Shown: piece by piece, positions 43,409 through 52,641 of the stretch
Layout: each line of letters starts with the position of its first letter
Numbering within the stretch: position 1 is the stretch's first letter
NCBI GenBank assembly: GCA_029961045.1
Contig: JASBVN010000017.1
Coordinates: 1-64,000, forward strand
Direction of reading: 5' to 3'
DNA length: 64,000 nucleotides
DNA from: Alicyclobacillaceae bacterium
Lineage (GTDB): Bacteria > Bacillota > Bacilli > Kyrpidiales > Kyrpidiaceae
The notes under the pieces: generated by a model
The model's input: the letters and a program-made list of their open reading frames with translations, nothing else
Told to the model about the DNA's origin: nothing
The model's database searches: none
Translations under genes and position numbers: made by a program

Positions 43409-44644
43409 ATGGCGAGAGGGAGAGGGAAACGGATGAGGAGGCGGGCGGTTCTGGCGGTGCCCCTGGCGATCCTGTTATCCGCCGCTTCCCCTGCGGCCGG
43501 ATTGGCGGCGGCCTCCGGCCCACCGGCTTTGCGCGTGGAGGTGGACGGGCAGGAAATCGCAGGCTTGCCCGTGGTCGTGGAGAATGGGACCAGCTGGGTC
43601 CCGGTCCGGAAGGCGGCGGAGTTTCTGCACGCCGGAGTCGGTTGGAACGACGGCGTGGTATCCGTCCGGCGTGGAGCGACGGAACTGTCCTTCGAGGTGG
43701 GTTCCGATCGGGTAAAAGTCGGCGGCGCATCGGAGCAACTCCCGGGGCCGGTTCGGATCCGCGACGGGGCTGCCTATGTGCCTCTGCGCCTGTTGGCGGA
43801 AAAGTTGGGTTACCGGGTGGAATGGGACGGTACAAACGGAAAAGTGGCGATCCGGCCCTCCGAACAGCGGCTCCAGGAGATCGAAACAATTCGCGATCTG
43901 TTGGCCAAGACGACGAAAGCTTCCCAGAGTCTGGACCGTTGTGCCGCGGATGTGCGCTTGAACTTGGAGGGCCGCGCGAAGGAAGGCGCTACGGAGGAGC
44001 ATTTCACCGCGACGGGAACGCTCCGGGCGGTGTACCAGCGCAGCCCGCTCGCCCTCTCCGCAGAGGGGCAGCTGTCCTTGACCGGCGGACCGGTGTCGGT
44101 TCCGCCCATGCCGCTCCGGGCGTATTTGGCGGAGGGCCGCCTGTACGTGATGGATCCCCTCGATCAGAAGTGGTATTTCATGCCCTTTGACACCCAGTTC
44201 CTCGAGCAGTTGCTAAAAGAGCCCGATAACCCCGTGGATAAGGAGATTCGGGATTTGATAGTCCCCGGAGCGGAACTCCGGGATGCGGGAGACTCTTACA
44301 TCATTTCGGTGGATCTGAATCCGTCGATGATGAAAAAGATCGAGGAACTCCTCGGGGAAGCGGAAGCGTCGCCCGCGCCTGTGCCGCCTCTTCCGGAAGA
44401 TGCGGCGGTCTCGATTCATTACGATTTCACCATTCGAAAGGCGGATTTCTACACGACGGCCGTCCACTTGGAAGAATCGATCTCGCAGGCTCCGGGCGTA
44501 GAGCTCAAGGTGGCGCTCGACGAGGACATCCATCAATTCAACAGCGCTCCGCCGGTGAACGTTCCGGAGGAAGTCAAACAAAAGGCGGTGCCCTTGAATC
44601 TCCCCGAATTTCCTCCGGGAGCGGCCAGCGTTCCCCTTCCCTAA
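43409..44644 (+). CDS. Secreted protein with copper-amine-oxidase-N-terminal-like stalk domain
   Basis: A 411-residue protein with a Sec signal peptide: basic MARGRGKRMRRR, hydrophobic AVLAVPLAILLSAASPAAGLA, and an Ala-x-Ala cleavage region. A copper_amine_oxidase_N-type domain occupies about 40-140 (TSWVPVRKAAEFLHAGVGW; AAYVPLRLLAEKLGYRVEWDG). The C-terminal half resembles the DUF6612-type LolA-like proteins (WYFMPFDTQFLEQLL). These domains occur in cell-surface proteins of sporulating Firmicutes; function is unknown. ATG 43409 follows GGGAGGAG. Confidence 0.75.
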   Translation: MARGRGKRMRRRAVLAVPLAILLSAASPAAGLAAASGPPALRVEVDGQEIAGLPVVVENGTSWVPVRKAAEFLHAGVGWNDGVVSVRRGATELSFEVGSDRVKVGGASEQLPGPVRIRDGAAYVPLRLLAEKLGYRVEWDGTNGKVAIRPSEQRLQEIETIRDLLAKTTKASQSLDRCAADVRLNLEGRAKEGATEEHFTATGTLRAVYQRSPLALSAEGQLSLTGGPVSVPPMPLRAYLAEGRLYVMDPLDQKWYFMPFDTQFLEQLLKEPDNPVDKEIRDLIVPGAELRDAGDSYIISVDLNPSMMKKIEELLGEAEASPAPVPPLPEDAAVSIHYDFTIRKADFYTTAVHLEESISQAPGVELKVALDEDIHQFNSAPPVNVPEEVKQKAVPLNLPEFPPGAASVPLP

Positions 44645-44655
44645 TGCCGTTTCGA

Positions 44656-44679
44656 CCCCCGCAGAGGCGGGGGTTTTTT
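44656..44679 (+). terminator. Rho-independent terminator
   Basis: CCCCCGC (44656-44662), a four-base AGAG loop, GCGGGGG (44667-44673), then six T. Confidence 0.9.
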
Positions 44680-44851
44680 CTGTCGTCGGACACAATAAGA
44701 AGTTCGTCTCCGGCAGGTCTACCTTTCCCCCGCTGCGTCCATACTGACAATCGAGAAAGACGACGTTGGACGAGGAGCGGCTCCGCAGACGATGCCGTAC
44801 CAAGGAACAGCCGAACGGGAGGGGGCCGCCCCAAAAAGGGGAGGTACGACG

Positions 44852-46744
44852 ATGGGCATTCTCAAGTTGATCGAGGAATACCACGAAGAGGAACAGCGGC
44901 TACATTGGGAGGGGACCTTCGCCGAATACCTGGAGTTGGTGGAGAAAAACCCCCATTTGGCCCAAACGGCCCATTCGCGGATTTACAACATGATCGTCGA
45001 TGCGGGGGTGACCAAGGAAAACGGGCGAACCCGTTACCATTTTTTTGATCACGCCCTGTTTGGAATGGAAGAAACCATCGAACGGCTGGTGGAAGAGTAT
45101 TTTCACTCGGCCGCCCGGCGGCTCGATGTGCGCAAACGGGTGCTCTTGTTGATGGGGCCGGTCAGCGGCGGCAAATCGACGATCGTCAACCTGCTCAAGC
45201 GGGGACTGGAGGCGTACAGCCGGACAGACCGGGGAGCGGTCTACGCGATCAAAGACTGCCCGATGCACGAAGATCCCCTGCACCTCATCCCCGATTCCCT
45301 GCGTCCGCAATTCGAAAAGGAGTTCGGCATTCGGGTGGAGGGACACCTGTGCCCGGTCTGCCGTCTCAATCTTCGGGAACGGTACGGCGGGCGGGTCGAC
45401 CGGGTGATGGTCCGGCGCGTCTTGTTGTCCGAAGACGACCGGGTGGGCATCGGGACCTTCAGCCCCTCGGATCCGAAGAGCCAGGACATTGCCGACCTGA
45501 CCGGGAGCATCGATTTTTCTACCATCGCCGAATACGGGTCGGAATCCGATCCCCGGGCGTACCGGTTCGACGGGGAATTGAACAAGGCCAACCGCGGATT
45601 GATGGAATTCCAGGAGATGCTCAAATGCGACGAAAAATTTTTGTGGAATCTCCTCTCCTTGACCCAGGAAGGGAACTTCAAGGCCGGGCGCTTTGCCCTC
45701 ATCTCCGCGGACGAACTGATCATCGCCCATACCAACGAAACGGAATACCGGGCTTTTATCGGCAACAAGAAAAACGAAGCCCTTCATTCCCGCATCATTG
45801 TGATGCCGGTTCCCTACAATCTCAAAGTCAGTGCGGAAGTCAAAATCTACGAGAAGTTGATTGAACAAAGCGACGTAAAGGGCGTGCACATCGCTCCCTA
45901 CGCCCTGAGGGCGGCGGCGGTGTTTTCGGTTTTGACCAGGCTGAAAGAGTCGAGTAAACCCATCAGCTTAGTTGAGAAAATGCGCCTGTACGACGGTGAG
46001 GACGTGGAGGGTTACAGTGAGGCGGACGTACGGGAGCTGAAACAGGAACACCCGGACGAAGGCATGAGCGGCATCGACCCGCGATATGTCATCAACCGCA
46101 TTTCCAGCGCCCTGATACGACAGGAGACTTCCTGCATCAACGCCTTACACGTGTTGCGGGCCCTGAAAGAGGGATTGGACAGCCACCCGAGCATCGCCCG
46201 AGAGGACAAGGAACGCTACCTGCACTTTTTGTCCCTGGCGCGCAAGGAGTACGACGAGACGGCCAAGACCGAAGTCCAAAAGGCCTTCGTTTATTCCTTT
46301 GAAGAACAGGCCAAGATGTTGTTGAACAATTATCTGGATCACGTGGAGGCCTATTGCCGCCTCAAGAAGTTGACCGACCCCATCACCGGCGAGGAAATCG
46401 AACCGGATGAAAATCTCATGCGCTCCATTGAAGAGCAAATCGGGGTGTCGGAGACGGCGAAAAAGGCCTTCCGGGAAGAGATCCTCATCCGGATCTCCAG
46501 TTATGCCCGCAAGCAGAAGGCGTTCGATTACCGGTCCCACGACCGGCTGAGGGAAGCCATCGAGAAAAAGCTCTTCGCCGATCTCCGGGATGTGATCAAG
46601 ATCACCGCCTCCACCGCCGTTCCGGATGAACAGCAACTGAAAAAAATCAACGAAGTGATCCGCCGGTTGATCGATGAACACGGCTATTGTCCGGTGTGCG
46701 CCAACGAATTGCTCCGGTACACGGGCAGTTTGCTCAATCGGTAG
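44852..46744 (+). CDS. prkA: PrkA-family serine protein kinase / AAA+ ATPase, second copy
   Basis: A 630-residue paralogue of the gene at 27932. It keeps Walker A MGPVSGGKST (101-110), FSPSDPKSQDIADLTGSIDF, FALISADELIIAHTNETEYR and the C-terminal DPITGEEIEPDENLMRSIEE. The two copies align end to end without gaps over most of their length; differences cluster in the N-terminal 70 residues and around 190-220. ATG 44852 follows GGGGAGGT. A sigma-E-like CATACTGA lies at 44740, but no convincing -35 element accompanies it. Confidence 0.95.
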   Translation: MGILKLIEEYHEEEQRLHWEGTFAEYLELVEKNPHLAQTAHSRIYNMIVDAGVTKENGRTRYHFFDHALFGMEETIERLVEEYFHSAARRLDVRKRVLLLMGPVSGGKSTIVNLLKRGLEAYSRTDRGAVYAIKDCPMHEDPLHLIPDSLRPQFEKEFGIRVEGHLCPVCRLNLRERYGGRVDRVMVRRVLLSEDDRVGIGTFSPSDPKSQDIADLTGSIDFSTIAEYGSESDPRAYRFDGELNKANRGLMEFQEMLKCDEKFLWNLLSLTQEGNFKAGRFALISADELIIAHTNETEYRAFIGNKKNEALHSRIIVMPVPYNLKVSAEVKIYEKLIEQSDVKGVHIAPYALRAAAVFSVLTRLKESSKPISLVEKMRLYDGEDVEGYSEADVRELKQEHPDEGMSGIDPRYVINRISSALIRQETSCINALHVLRALKEGLDSHPSIAREDKERYLHFLSLARKEYDETAKTEVQKAFVYSFEEQAKMLLNNYLDHVEAYCRLKKLTDPITGEEIEPDENLMRSIEEQIGVSETAKKAFREEILIRISSYARKQKAFDYRSHDRLREAIEKKLFADLRDVIKITASTAVPDEQQLKKINEVIRRLIDEHGYCPVCANELLRYTGSLLNR

Positions 46745-46756
46745 GGGGAAAGGTCC

Positions 46757-47914
46757 GTGAGGGAACCGCTTTTTATCCTGTCCCGGGAAGATTGGTCCCT
46801 TCACCGCAAGGGATACGACGACCAGCGCCGTCACCAGGAAAAGGTAAAGGAGGCGATACGCCAGCGCCTTCCGGACCTGATCGCCGACGAGAGCATCATT
46901 TTGACCGACGGAAAACAGGTGGTCAAAGTCCCGATCCGGTCGCTGGACGAATTTCGTTTTCGCTTTAACGAAAACAAAGGAAAGCGGGTGGGATCGGGAC
47001 GGGGAGACAGCCGGGTGGGCGATGTCCTCGGCCAAGCCGGCGGCGCGTTGCCCGGGAGCGGGGGAATGGGGCCGGGGGCGGGAGAAGCGCCCGGGATCGA
47101 TACTTACGAGGTCCATGTCGAGTTGGAAGAGATCGAGGATATGGTTTTCGCCGATTGGCGCCTGCCGAATCTAAAGCGCAAGGACGAGGTTCAGAGTACG
47201 GCGGACGGCCTGGCGTGGACCGATGTCCGCCCCAAAGGCCTGAGCGGCAACCTCGACAAGCGGCGCACTCTGCTGCATCATTTGAGGCGAAACGCCGCTC
47301 GCGGCGTCCGGGGAATCGGGCGCATCCGGGAAGAGGATTTGCGGTACAAAGTATGGGAAGAACATCCCGTGCCCGACAGCCGGGCGGTGATTTTCGCGAT
47401 GATGGACACCTCCGGCTCGATGGGAGAATTTGAAAAATATGCGGCGAGAACCGCATTTTTCTGGATGACGCGGTTTCTCCGCCGGCAATACCGGCAGGTG
47501 GCCATCGAGTTTATCGCCCACCATACGGCGGCCAAGCGGGTGTCCGAAGAAGAATTTTTCACCCGGGCCGAAAGCGGGGGAACGGCGTGTTCCAGCGCCT
47601 ACCGGCTCGCCCTCGACTTGATTCGGGACCAGTATTCCCCGTCGCGTTACAACATTTACACGTTTCATGTCTCCGACGGGGACAACTTGCCATCCGACAA
47701 CGAGCCCTGCCTGCGACACATCCGGGAGTTGCTGGAGCTGGCCTGTGCGGTGGGATTTGCGGAGGTGAATCCGTATAACCGGCCCTCCCTTCTCATCAGC
47801 CAGTTGCAGCAGTTGGATCACCCGGATTTTCGGCTCCTGCGCATTCGGGAACGGTCGGACATCCTCGGCGCCCTGCGCCAGTTTTTCACCCCGGCAAAGG
47901 AGGGGGCGCGATGA
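46757..47914 (+). CDS. yhbH: YhbH/DUF444-family VWA-domain protein, second copy
   Basis: A 385-residue paralogue of the 29877 gene. It shares [29 protein letters not shown], the metal-site [16 protein letters not shown], and the C-terminal [20 protein letters not shown]. The variable Gly-rich stretch (about 95-112) differs from copy 1. GTG 46757 follows GGGGGAAAGG, 12 bases after prkA. The stop overlaps the spoVR ATG (ATGA), a tighter arrangement than in copy 1. Confidence 0.92.
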   Translation: MREPLFILSREDWSLHRKGYDDQRRHQEKVKEAIRQRLPDLIADESIILTDGKQVVKVPIRSLDEFRFRFNENKGKRVGSGRGDSRVGDVLGQAGGALPGSGGMGPGAGEAPGIDTYEVHVELEEIEDMVFADWRLPNLKRKDEVQSTADGLAWTDVRPKGLSGNLDKRRTLLHHLRRNAARGVRGIGRIREEDLRYKVWEEHPVPDSRAVIFAMMDTSGSMGEFEKYAARTAFFWMTRFLRRQYRQVAIEFIAHHTAAKRVSEEEFFTRAESGGTACSSAYRLALDLIRDQYSPSRYNIYTFHVSDGDNLPSDNEPCLRHIRELLELACAVGFAEVNPYNRPSLLISQLQQLDHPDFRLLRIRERSDILGALRQFFTPAKEGAR

Positions 47915-49341
47915 AACGCACGGTTCCGCTTATATCCGAGGCGGAGATCAAACGGTTGGAGGACGATATCGCCCGGATCACCGAACAGGCCCTTCGCTTG
48001 GGCCTGGATCCTTTTCCGATGCGGTATGAAATTTGTCCGGCGGACATTCTGTATACCATCGGCGCTTACGGAATGCCCACCCGCTTTTCCCATTGGAGTT
48101 TCGGCAAGGCGTTTTACCGGATGAAAATGCAGTATGACCTGGGGTTGAGCAAAATCTACGAATTGGTCATCAACAGCGACCCCTGTTACGCTTTTTTGCT
48201 GGATACCAATACTCCGGTTCAGAATCGGCTGATCGTCGCCCACGTTCTCGCCCACAGCGATTTTTTCAAAAACAACGCCTACTTTTCTCGAACGCCGCGG
48301 GACATGGTGGACCGGATGGCGGCGGCGGCGGAGCGGTTTCGGCAATACGAGCGGGAGTACGGCGCCGGGACGGTGGAATCGTTTCTCGATGCGGTTCTGG
48401 CGATCCAGGAACACATCGATCCGACCCGGGTCCCCCCCGCCGGAGGCAGGGGGGATCCGGAACCGGGAACTTTGGAACGGGGAAACCGCGTGGGGCGGCG
48501 GGGACCGTACGACGATTTATGGGAGTGGGACCGGAAAGAAACGGGCACGGAACAGGAGGAAGCCCTTCGAACGGTGATCCAAAAGATCAAGGAGAGGGCG
48601 GACGAGCGCCGGCGCCGGCGAAAACCGGAAAAGGATGTGCTGTTGTTCCTGATGGACAACAGTCCCGTTCTCGAAGATTGGCAGCGCGACGTCCTCACCG
48701 TCATTCGGCAGGAAATGCTTTATTTCTGGCCGCAGATCGAAACCAAAGTCCTCAACGAGGGGTGGGCGACCTATTGGCACCTGCGCATCATGAGGGAATT
48801 CGACCTGTCTCCGGGCGAGAGTTTCGAATTTGCTAAGCTTCACGCCGGAGTGGTGGCCCCCTCTCCGGTCCAGGTAAATCCTTATGCGCTGGGGCTGGCG
48901 ATTCTCGAGGACATTGCCCGGCGCGAAGGAGAAGAAGCCCTGTTTGAAATCCGGGAAATCGAGTCGGATCAGAGTCTCCTCCGGAACTATTTGACCAAGG
49001 AGATTGTGGACCGTCTCGATCTATACGTGTATCAACGGGTCGGGACGGAGTACCGGGTGGTGGACAAGGACTGGGAGGCCGTCCGGGAAAGGTTGATCCT
49101 CAGCCGGAACAACGGGGGATTTCCCTATCTGGTGGTTCTCGACGGCGATTTCGAGGGACGCGGGGAGTTGTACCTGAAGCACGAGTACGAGACGTTGGAA
49201 CTCGACCTGAGGTATGTAGAAAAAACCCTTCCGTACGTCTATGCCTTGTGGGGGAGACCGGTTCACCTGGAAACGGTCGTGGACGGACTTCGGGTGTTGT
49301 TTACCTGCCGGGAAGACCAGGTTTCCCGGAAATTCCTCTAA
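47911..49341 (+). CDS. spoVR: SpoVR-family protein, second copy
   Basis: A 476-residue paralogue of the 31073 gene: [71 protein letters not shown] and [15 protein letters not shown] are conserved. It is longer than copy 1 because of a charged insert at about 170-235 (Pro/Gly-rich, then [15 protein letters not shown]). ATG 47911 overlaps the yhbH stop. Confidence 0.92.
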   Translation: MKRTVPLISEAEIKRLEDDIARITEQALRLGLDPFPMRYEICPADILYTIGAYGMPTRFSHWSFGKAFYRMKMQYDLGLSKIYELVINSDPCYAFLLDTNTPVQNRLIVAHVLAHSDFFKNNAYFSRTPRDMVDRMAAAAERFRQYEREYGAGTVESFLDAVLAIQEHIDPTRVPPAGGRGDPEPGTLERGNRVGRRGPYDDLWEWDRKETGTEQEEALRTVIQKIKERADERRRRRKPEKDVLLFLMDNSPVLEDWQRDVLTVIRQEMLYFWPQIETKVLNEGWATYWHLRIMREFDLSPGESFEFAKLHAGVVAPSPVQVNPYALGLAILEDIARREGEEALFEIREIESDQSLLRNYLTKEIVDRLDLYVYQRVGTEYRVVDKDWEAVRERLILSRNNGGFPYLVVLDGDFEGRGELYLKHEYETLELDLRYVEKTLPYVYALWGRPVHLETVVDGLRVLFTCREDQVSRKFL

Positions 49342-49367
49342 CCCGGAAGTGTCCATCCGGAAGAGGC

Positions 49368-49412
49368 GCGGCCGGAGGACCGGGGGACCGGACGCCCCCG
49401 CCCTCCGGCCGC
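49368..49412. terminator. Large GC-rich hairpin between convergent spoVR and the SelW-like gene
   Basis: GCGGCCGGAGG (49368-49378) and CCTCCGGCCGC (49402-49412) form a perfect 11-bp inverted repeat, with an inner GGGGG/CCCCC pairing. No T tract follows on either strand, so intrinsic termination is possible but not certain. Confidence 0.5.
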
Positions 49413-49418
49413 TTCCGT

Positions 49419-49670
49419 CTACTTCCCGATCGAACGGCCGTCCAGCGCTTCGATGATCTCCCAGTGTTCCGGGAACCGCCCTGTGGCTTTCTTGGAAAAT
49501 ACCAAATCTCCGTTGACCGTGACTTCGAAAACGCCTCCGGAAGACGGTTGTAGGGTCAACGACGCGATGTTGTTCTTGTACCGGTTGAGCAGTTCTTCCG
49601 TCAGACCGACGGCTTTTGGCAGGTAGCCTCAAGCGGTGCAATACTCGATGCGGATGTGGATGTCCTCCAT
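49419..49670 (-). CDS. SelW/SelT/SelH-family thioredoxin-like protein, candidate selenoprotein (in-frame TGA = Sec14)
   Basis: Read through one in-frame TGA (49631-49629), the 83-residue protein is a complete SelW-like fold: EDIHIRIEYCTA-U-GYLPKA at the N-terminus (C11-x2-U14), RYKNNIASLTLQPSSGGVFE, VTVNGDLVFSKKATGRFPEH, and IIEALDGRSIGK. Cys-containing relatives have CxxC here (family knowledge), so TGA stands exactly where the resolving or active residue belongs. GAGGTGAG lies ahead of ATG 49670 and a promoter at 49730. The TGA is followed by a SECIS-like hairpin. A nonsense-mutated Cys gene is the alternative, but the intact frame downstream argues against it. Confidence 0.8.
49598..49631 (-). 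promoter_or_regulatory. Candidate bacterial SECIS element with its TGA codon
   Basis: On the minus strand the TGA (49631-49629) is followed after 21 bases by the loop GGTCT, closed by the perfect stem CCGTC/GACGG (49612-49598). The loop sequence GGUCU equals the functional apical loop of the Escherichia coli fdhF SECIS, and the distance falls in the usual bacterial range of about 16-37 bases (recalled knowledge). Stem strength was judged by eye. Confidence 0.7.
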
Positions 49671-49729
49671 GTGGCTCACCTCGTCCCGTGGTTTTTCGAC
49701 AGGCGATGAATAAAGAAGAAGGTATGATT

Positions 49730-49758
49730 ATCATAGCGCTTATCGGCGGAACTGGCAA
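49730..49758 (-). promoter_or_regulatory. Sigma-A promoter of the SelW-like gene
   Basis: On the minus strand TTGCCA (49758-49753) and TATGAT (49735-49730) are 17 bases apart, about 55 bases upstream of the ATG. An own promoter supports a functional gene. Confidence 0.6.
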
Positions 49759-49800
49759 ACGGTTCGCCCGGTTGCGCCTCCCGCGGCGAGGCGGAGCCCT

Positions 49801-51225
49801 TTATTCCACCGGCCGGCGCAAGCCTTTCGGATAGTGGTTTTTCACTTGTCCTTCCGAGATTTTTCCCCATCCGAGGGGAAATTCATCCACCCCGATCCAA
49901 ACCCAGCCCGGCTCCGCCGAGGAAGGGGCGGGAAGGGGTTTGCCCCGGAGCCAATCGTCGATTTCTTGCGCTCCGGCCGGCCAAGAGAGGCGGTTTGGCA
50001 CCTCGGCGGCCCGGAGGGTCATCGCCAGAGCGTGAGCGGGGGTAAAATGCCGCCCCTGCACGGATCCCCACGCCACCCCTTTGGAGACGGACCGAATGCC
50101 GCTTAGATCGCCCAGGAGGCGAAAATCGTCGGGCAGCGCGATCCAGAGGTCTCCGCGTTTTTCCCACCATTCGGGAAGCGGGACCCCGGGCAGGTATTCC
50201 CGGAAAATTTCCGCCACCGGGCCGGGAAGCCGGATGGGGCGGAATTCGTCCCGGACGTGGCGGGAACTTCGGCCGGATTTCGGCCGGGGACGAAAAGATC
50301 CGGCGGGGCCGGCCCGTTCCATCAGCGCGTAAAAATGGCCGTCCGACGGGCTCTTGTGAGGCCAAAACCTCAGGCAGTGGACGAGATCGTCCCGCCCTCC
50401 CCACTCGGGCCGCCCGGGCGACGAACCGGGCAATGGAGCAGGGACGAGCCTGAAATCGGGCCGCGTCTCGAGAAACCAGGCGACGACCTGTTCGTTCTCC
50501 TCCGGGGAGAAGGTACAGGTGGCGTACAGCAGCCGGCCTCCCGGCCGGACCAATTCGGCGGCAGCGGCCAAGATTTTCCGTTGAACCCGGGCGTTGCGGG
50601 CGACGGCTTCTTCCCGCCAGGCGGACCGGACGACGGGGTCTTTTCGAAACATGCTCTCGCCGGAACAGGGAGCGTCCACTAAGACTCGATCGAACTGCCC
50701 GGGCCATCTCCGGACGAGGTTTTCGGGTTTTTCCTGTATGACGAGAGTGTTTCGAATTCCCAGCCGCTCGATGTTTTGCCCCAAAACCCGAACCCGTTGA
50801 GGATGGGGTTCGTTGGCCACCACTAGGCCCCGGTTGTCCATCCGGGCTGCGAGGTGCGTGGTTTTTCCGCCCGGCGCGGCGGCTAAGTCGAGGACCAGTT
50901 CCCCCGGTTGGGGATCCAGCAGGATCGCCGCCGCCATCGCCGACGGGTCTTGCAGATAGTAGACACCGGCATCGTGCCAGGGATGGAGGCCGGGCCGGTC
51001 CGGACGCCGGTACGCGAACCCCTCCTGAATCCAGGGCAGGGTTTGGAGGGAAAAGGGGCTCCGGGTGGCAAACGCCTCTGGGGTGATGCGGAAGGTGTTG
51101 ACTCGCAGCCCGCGATCCCGGGGGCGGTGCAGGGCGTCGAAAAACGATTCGGCTTCGGGGCCGAGCAAGGCCTGCATGCGCCGGACGAAGGCTTCGGGCA
51201 AGATCGGGATGAATTCGTCGTTCAT
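49801..51225 (-). CDS. RsmF/RsmB-like 16S rRNA (cytosine-C5)-methyltransferase (NOL1/NOP2/Sun family)
   Basis: A 474-residue SAM-dependent rRNA m5C methyltransferase. The catalytic domain shows YYLQDPSAMAAAILLDPQPG, VLDLAAAPGGKTTHLAARM (SAM loop), VLVDAPCSGESMFRKDP (catalytic PC motif), and LLYATCTFSPEENEQVV with the second Cys. The C-terminal part resembles the RsmF PUA-like extension (GRHFTPAHALAMTL; QEIDDWLRGKPL). AAAGGAGTC precedes the ATG. Its 3' end abuts the divergent side of the SelW-like promoter. Confidence 0.93.
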   Translation of the reverse strand: MNDEFIPILPEAFVRRMQALLGPEAESFFDALHRPRDRGLRVNTFRITPEAFATRSPFSLQTLPWIQEGFAYRRPDRPGLHPWHDAGVYYLQDPSAMAAAILLDPQPGELVLDLAAAPGGKTTHLAARMDNRGLVVANEPHPQRVRVLGQNIERLGIRNTLVIQEKPENLVRRWPGQFDRVLVDAPCSGESMFRKDPVVRSAWREEAVARNARVQRKILAAAAELVRPGGRLLYATCTFSPEENEQVVAWFLETRPDFRLVPAPLPGSSPGRPEWGGRDDLVHCLRFWPHKSPSDGHFYALMERAGPAGSFRPRPKSGRSSRHVRDEFRPIRLPGPVAEIFREYLPGVPLPEWWEKRGDLWIALPDDFRLLGDLSGIRSVSKGVAWGSVQGRHFTPAHALAMTLRAAEVPNRLSWPAGAQEIDDWLRGKPLPAPSSAEPGWVWIGVDEFPLGWGKISEGQVKNHYPKGLRRPVE

Positions 51226-51279
51226 GGATCGACTCCTTTGCGGCGAGTTCCGTCTATGACGAGACGGATATCACGAGAC

Positions 51280-51288
51280 TGGTATAAT
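51280..51288 (+). promoter_or_regulatory. Extended -10 promoter of ispH
   Basis: TGGTATAAT is a perfect TATAAT (51283-51288) with the upstream TGn extension. No good -35 is visible. The site is 57 bases before the GTG start. Confidence 0.6.
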
Positions 51289-51344
51289 GAAACTGGGAAC
51301 GGACCCGTTCGATCGGCGCCGTCCCCGAAAGGAGGCGCAGCGGC

Positions 51345-52289
51345 GTGGAAGTCGTAAAAATTTCCCCCCGCGGTTACTGTTACGGGGTCGTGGACGCCAT
51401 GGTCCTGGCGAAACGCGCGGCCGACGATCCCGCGATGCCCAGGCCCATCTATATTTTAGGCATGATCGTGCACAACCGCCACGTGGTGGAAGCCTTTGAA
51501 CGGGAAGGGGTCATCACCCTGGACGGCGAAGACCGGCTTGCTCTGCTGGAGCGGATCGATCGGGGCACGGTGGTCTTTACGGCACACGGAGTGTCTCCGG
51601 AGGTGCGGCGCAGGGCCAGGGAAAAGGGACTGACCGTGGTGGATGCCACCTGTCCGGATGTCATGCGCACCCACGAGTTGATCCGCGACCGGGTGTCCCG
51701 GGGCTATCATGTGATTTACATCGGCCGGCGGGGCCACCCGGAACCGGAGGGGGCCGTCGGCGTGGCGCCGGACCGGGTGCACTTGGTGGAAGACGAAGCG
51801 GACATCGACGCCTTGCAGTTGCCCGACGTTCCCTTGTTGGTCACCAATCAGACCACCATGAGCCAGTGGGATACCGCCGCCCTCATGAAACGGGTGAAGG
51901 AACGCTTTCCCCGGGCGGAGGTGCAAAACGAAATTTGCCTCGCCACCCAACTGCGCCAGGAGGCGGTGGCCGAGCAGGCCAAGGGTTGCGATTTGGTCGT
52001 CGTCGTCGGCGATCCGAGAAGCAACAACACGGCCCGCCTGGCGCAGGTGGCGGAAGAGATCGCGGGGGTGCCCGCGCGGCGGGTGTCGGACGTTTCGGAG
52101 ATCGACGTCGAGTGGCTCAAGGGATGCCGGCGAGTCGGGGTGACGGCGGGGGCTTCGACGCCCACGCCGATCACGAAGGAAGTGATCGATTTTTTGGAGC
52201 GCTTTGACGAGAACGACCCGAATACCTGGACTCCGGTGCGGACGATCCGTTGGGATCGCCTGTTGCCCGTGGCCCGGTCGAAGCCGTGA
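51345..52289 (+). CDS. ispH: IspH, 4-hydroxy-3-methylbut-2-enyl diphosphate reductase
   Basis: Last enzyme of the MEP isoprenoid pathway, a [4Fe-4S] protein. The 314-residue sequence has the three cluster Cys: C12 (RGYCYGV), C103 ([11 protein letters not shown]) and C198 ([13 protein letters not shown]). It also has [14 protein letters not shown] with the catalytic Glu, and [21 protein letters not shown] 51345 follows GGAGGCGCAGC. The terminator hairpin begins inside the last codons. Confidence 0.96.
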   Translation: MEVVKISPRGYCYGVVDAMVLAKRAADDPAMPRPIYILGMIVHNRHVVEAFEREGVITLDGEDRLALLERIDRGTVVFTAHGVSPEVRRRAREKGLTVVDATCPDVMRTHELIRDRVSRGYHVIYIGRRGHPEPEGAVGVAPDRVHLVEDEADIDALQLPDVPLLVTNQTTMSQWDTAALMKRVKERFPRAEVQNEICLATQLRQEAVAEQAKGCDLVVVVGDPRSNNTARLAQVAEEIAGVPARRVSDVSEIDVEWLKGCRRVGVTAGASTPTPITKEVIDFLERFDENDPNTWTPVRTIRWDRLLPVARSKP

Positions 52290-52304
52290 GACCGGGCTTT
52301 TTTT
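52272..52304 (+). terminator. Rho-independent terminator of ispH
   Basis: GCCCGGTC (52272-52279) and GACCGGGC (52290-52297) form a perfect stem overlapping the stop codon, followed by seven T. Confidence 0.9.
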
Positions 52305-52498
52305 CGGATGTAAAAATATAGTTCGACAAAAACTCCCATCATTCTCTGAAGGATTTTAGGATGAATTAGGAGAATTTAAGTTACCGGTACTTCTCGGAAT
52401 ACTACCGGGGCGGTCGACGGCCAACCGTCAGAAGAAAGAATCGATTTTCGAATTCCTGTGGAGACGTCGGGACCGGTGCCGCGCCCGCCGCAAAGGAT

Positions 52499-52594
52499 TC
52501 TGTTCGAAACGGCAAACCCAGGGAAACCTGGGGGCGCAAAGCCAGAGCCTGTGGTCGCAAAAGCGACTATGGCCGTTCGGCTGCCGAAAACAGG
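52499..52594 (+). ncRNA. c-di-GMP-I (GEMM-I) riboswitch aptamer
   Basis: The segment carries the GEMM-I core: GGCAAACC at 52511, hairpin CCCAGG-GAAA-CCTGGG with the GNRA tetraloop, GGCGCAAAGCC at 52532, and a second long hairpin (GGTCGC-AAAA-GCGACTATGGCC) holding the tetraloop-receptor region. It ends GGCTGCCG. P1 can form between TCTGTT (52499-52504) and AACAGG (52589-52594). The base before CAAACC is G, as in c-di-GMP-binding members rather than the cGAMP-type variants with A there (recalled knowledge). The 352-base region 52290-52641 otherwise holds only the ispH terminator, an AT-rich stretch (52308-52400) likely to contain the promoter, and the expression platform. Confidence 0.9.
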
Positions 52595-52631
52595 AGGGGA
52601 GCCTGTTCCTGCTCCTTTTGTGCTAAAGGAG
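52589..52631 (+). promoter_or_regulatory. Expression platform: three mutually exclusive hairpins over the ribosome site
   Basis: Hairpin A pairs AACAGG (52589-52594) with CCTGTT (52602-52607). Hairpin B pairs AGGGGAGC (52595-52602) with GCTCCTTT (52611-52618). Hairpin C pairs CTCCTTT (52612-52618) with the Shine-Dalgarno AAAGGAG (52625-52631). A and C can coexist; B excludes both. AACAGG is also the 3' strand of aptamer P1, so ligand binding should break A, allow B and free the ribosome site (predicted ON switch). B could instead be read as a weak terminator (TTTT), which would make it OFF. Confidence 0.6.
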
Positions 52632-52641
52632 ATGGGGCCTC

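Noticed and set aside
49419-49670. Reading the SelW-like gene as a pseudogene
   Set aside because: Only one stop, exactly at the CxxU position, with intact sequence after it, a promoter, a ribosome site and a SECIS-like hairpin. It remains the fallback if selenocysteine genes are absent.
49616-49834. Plus-strand open frame of 72 codons opposite the SelW-like gene
   Set aside because: Antisense to the SelW-like gene, no ribosome site, no family pattern.
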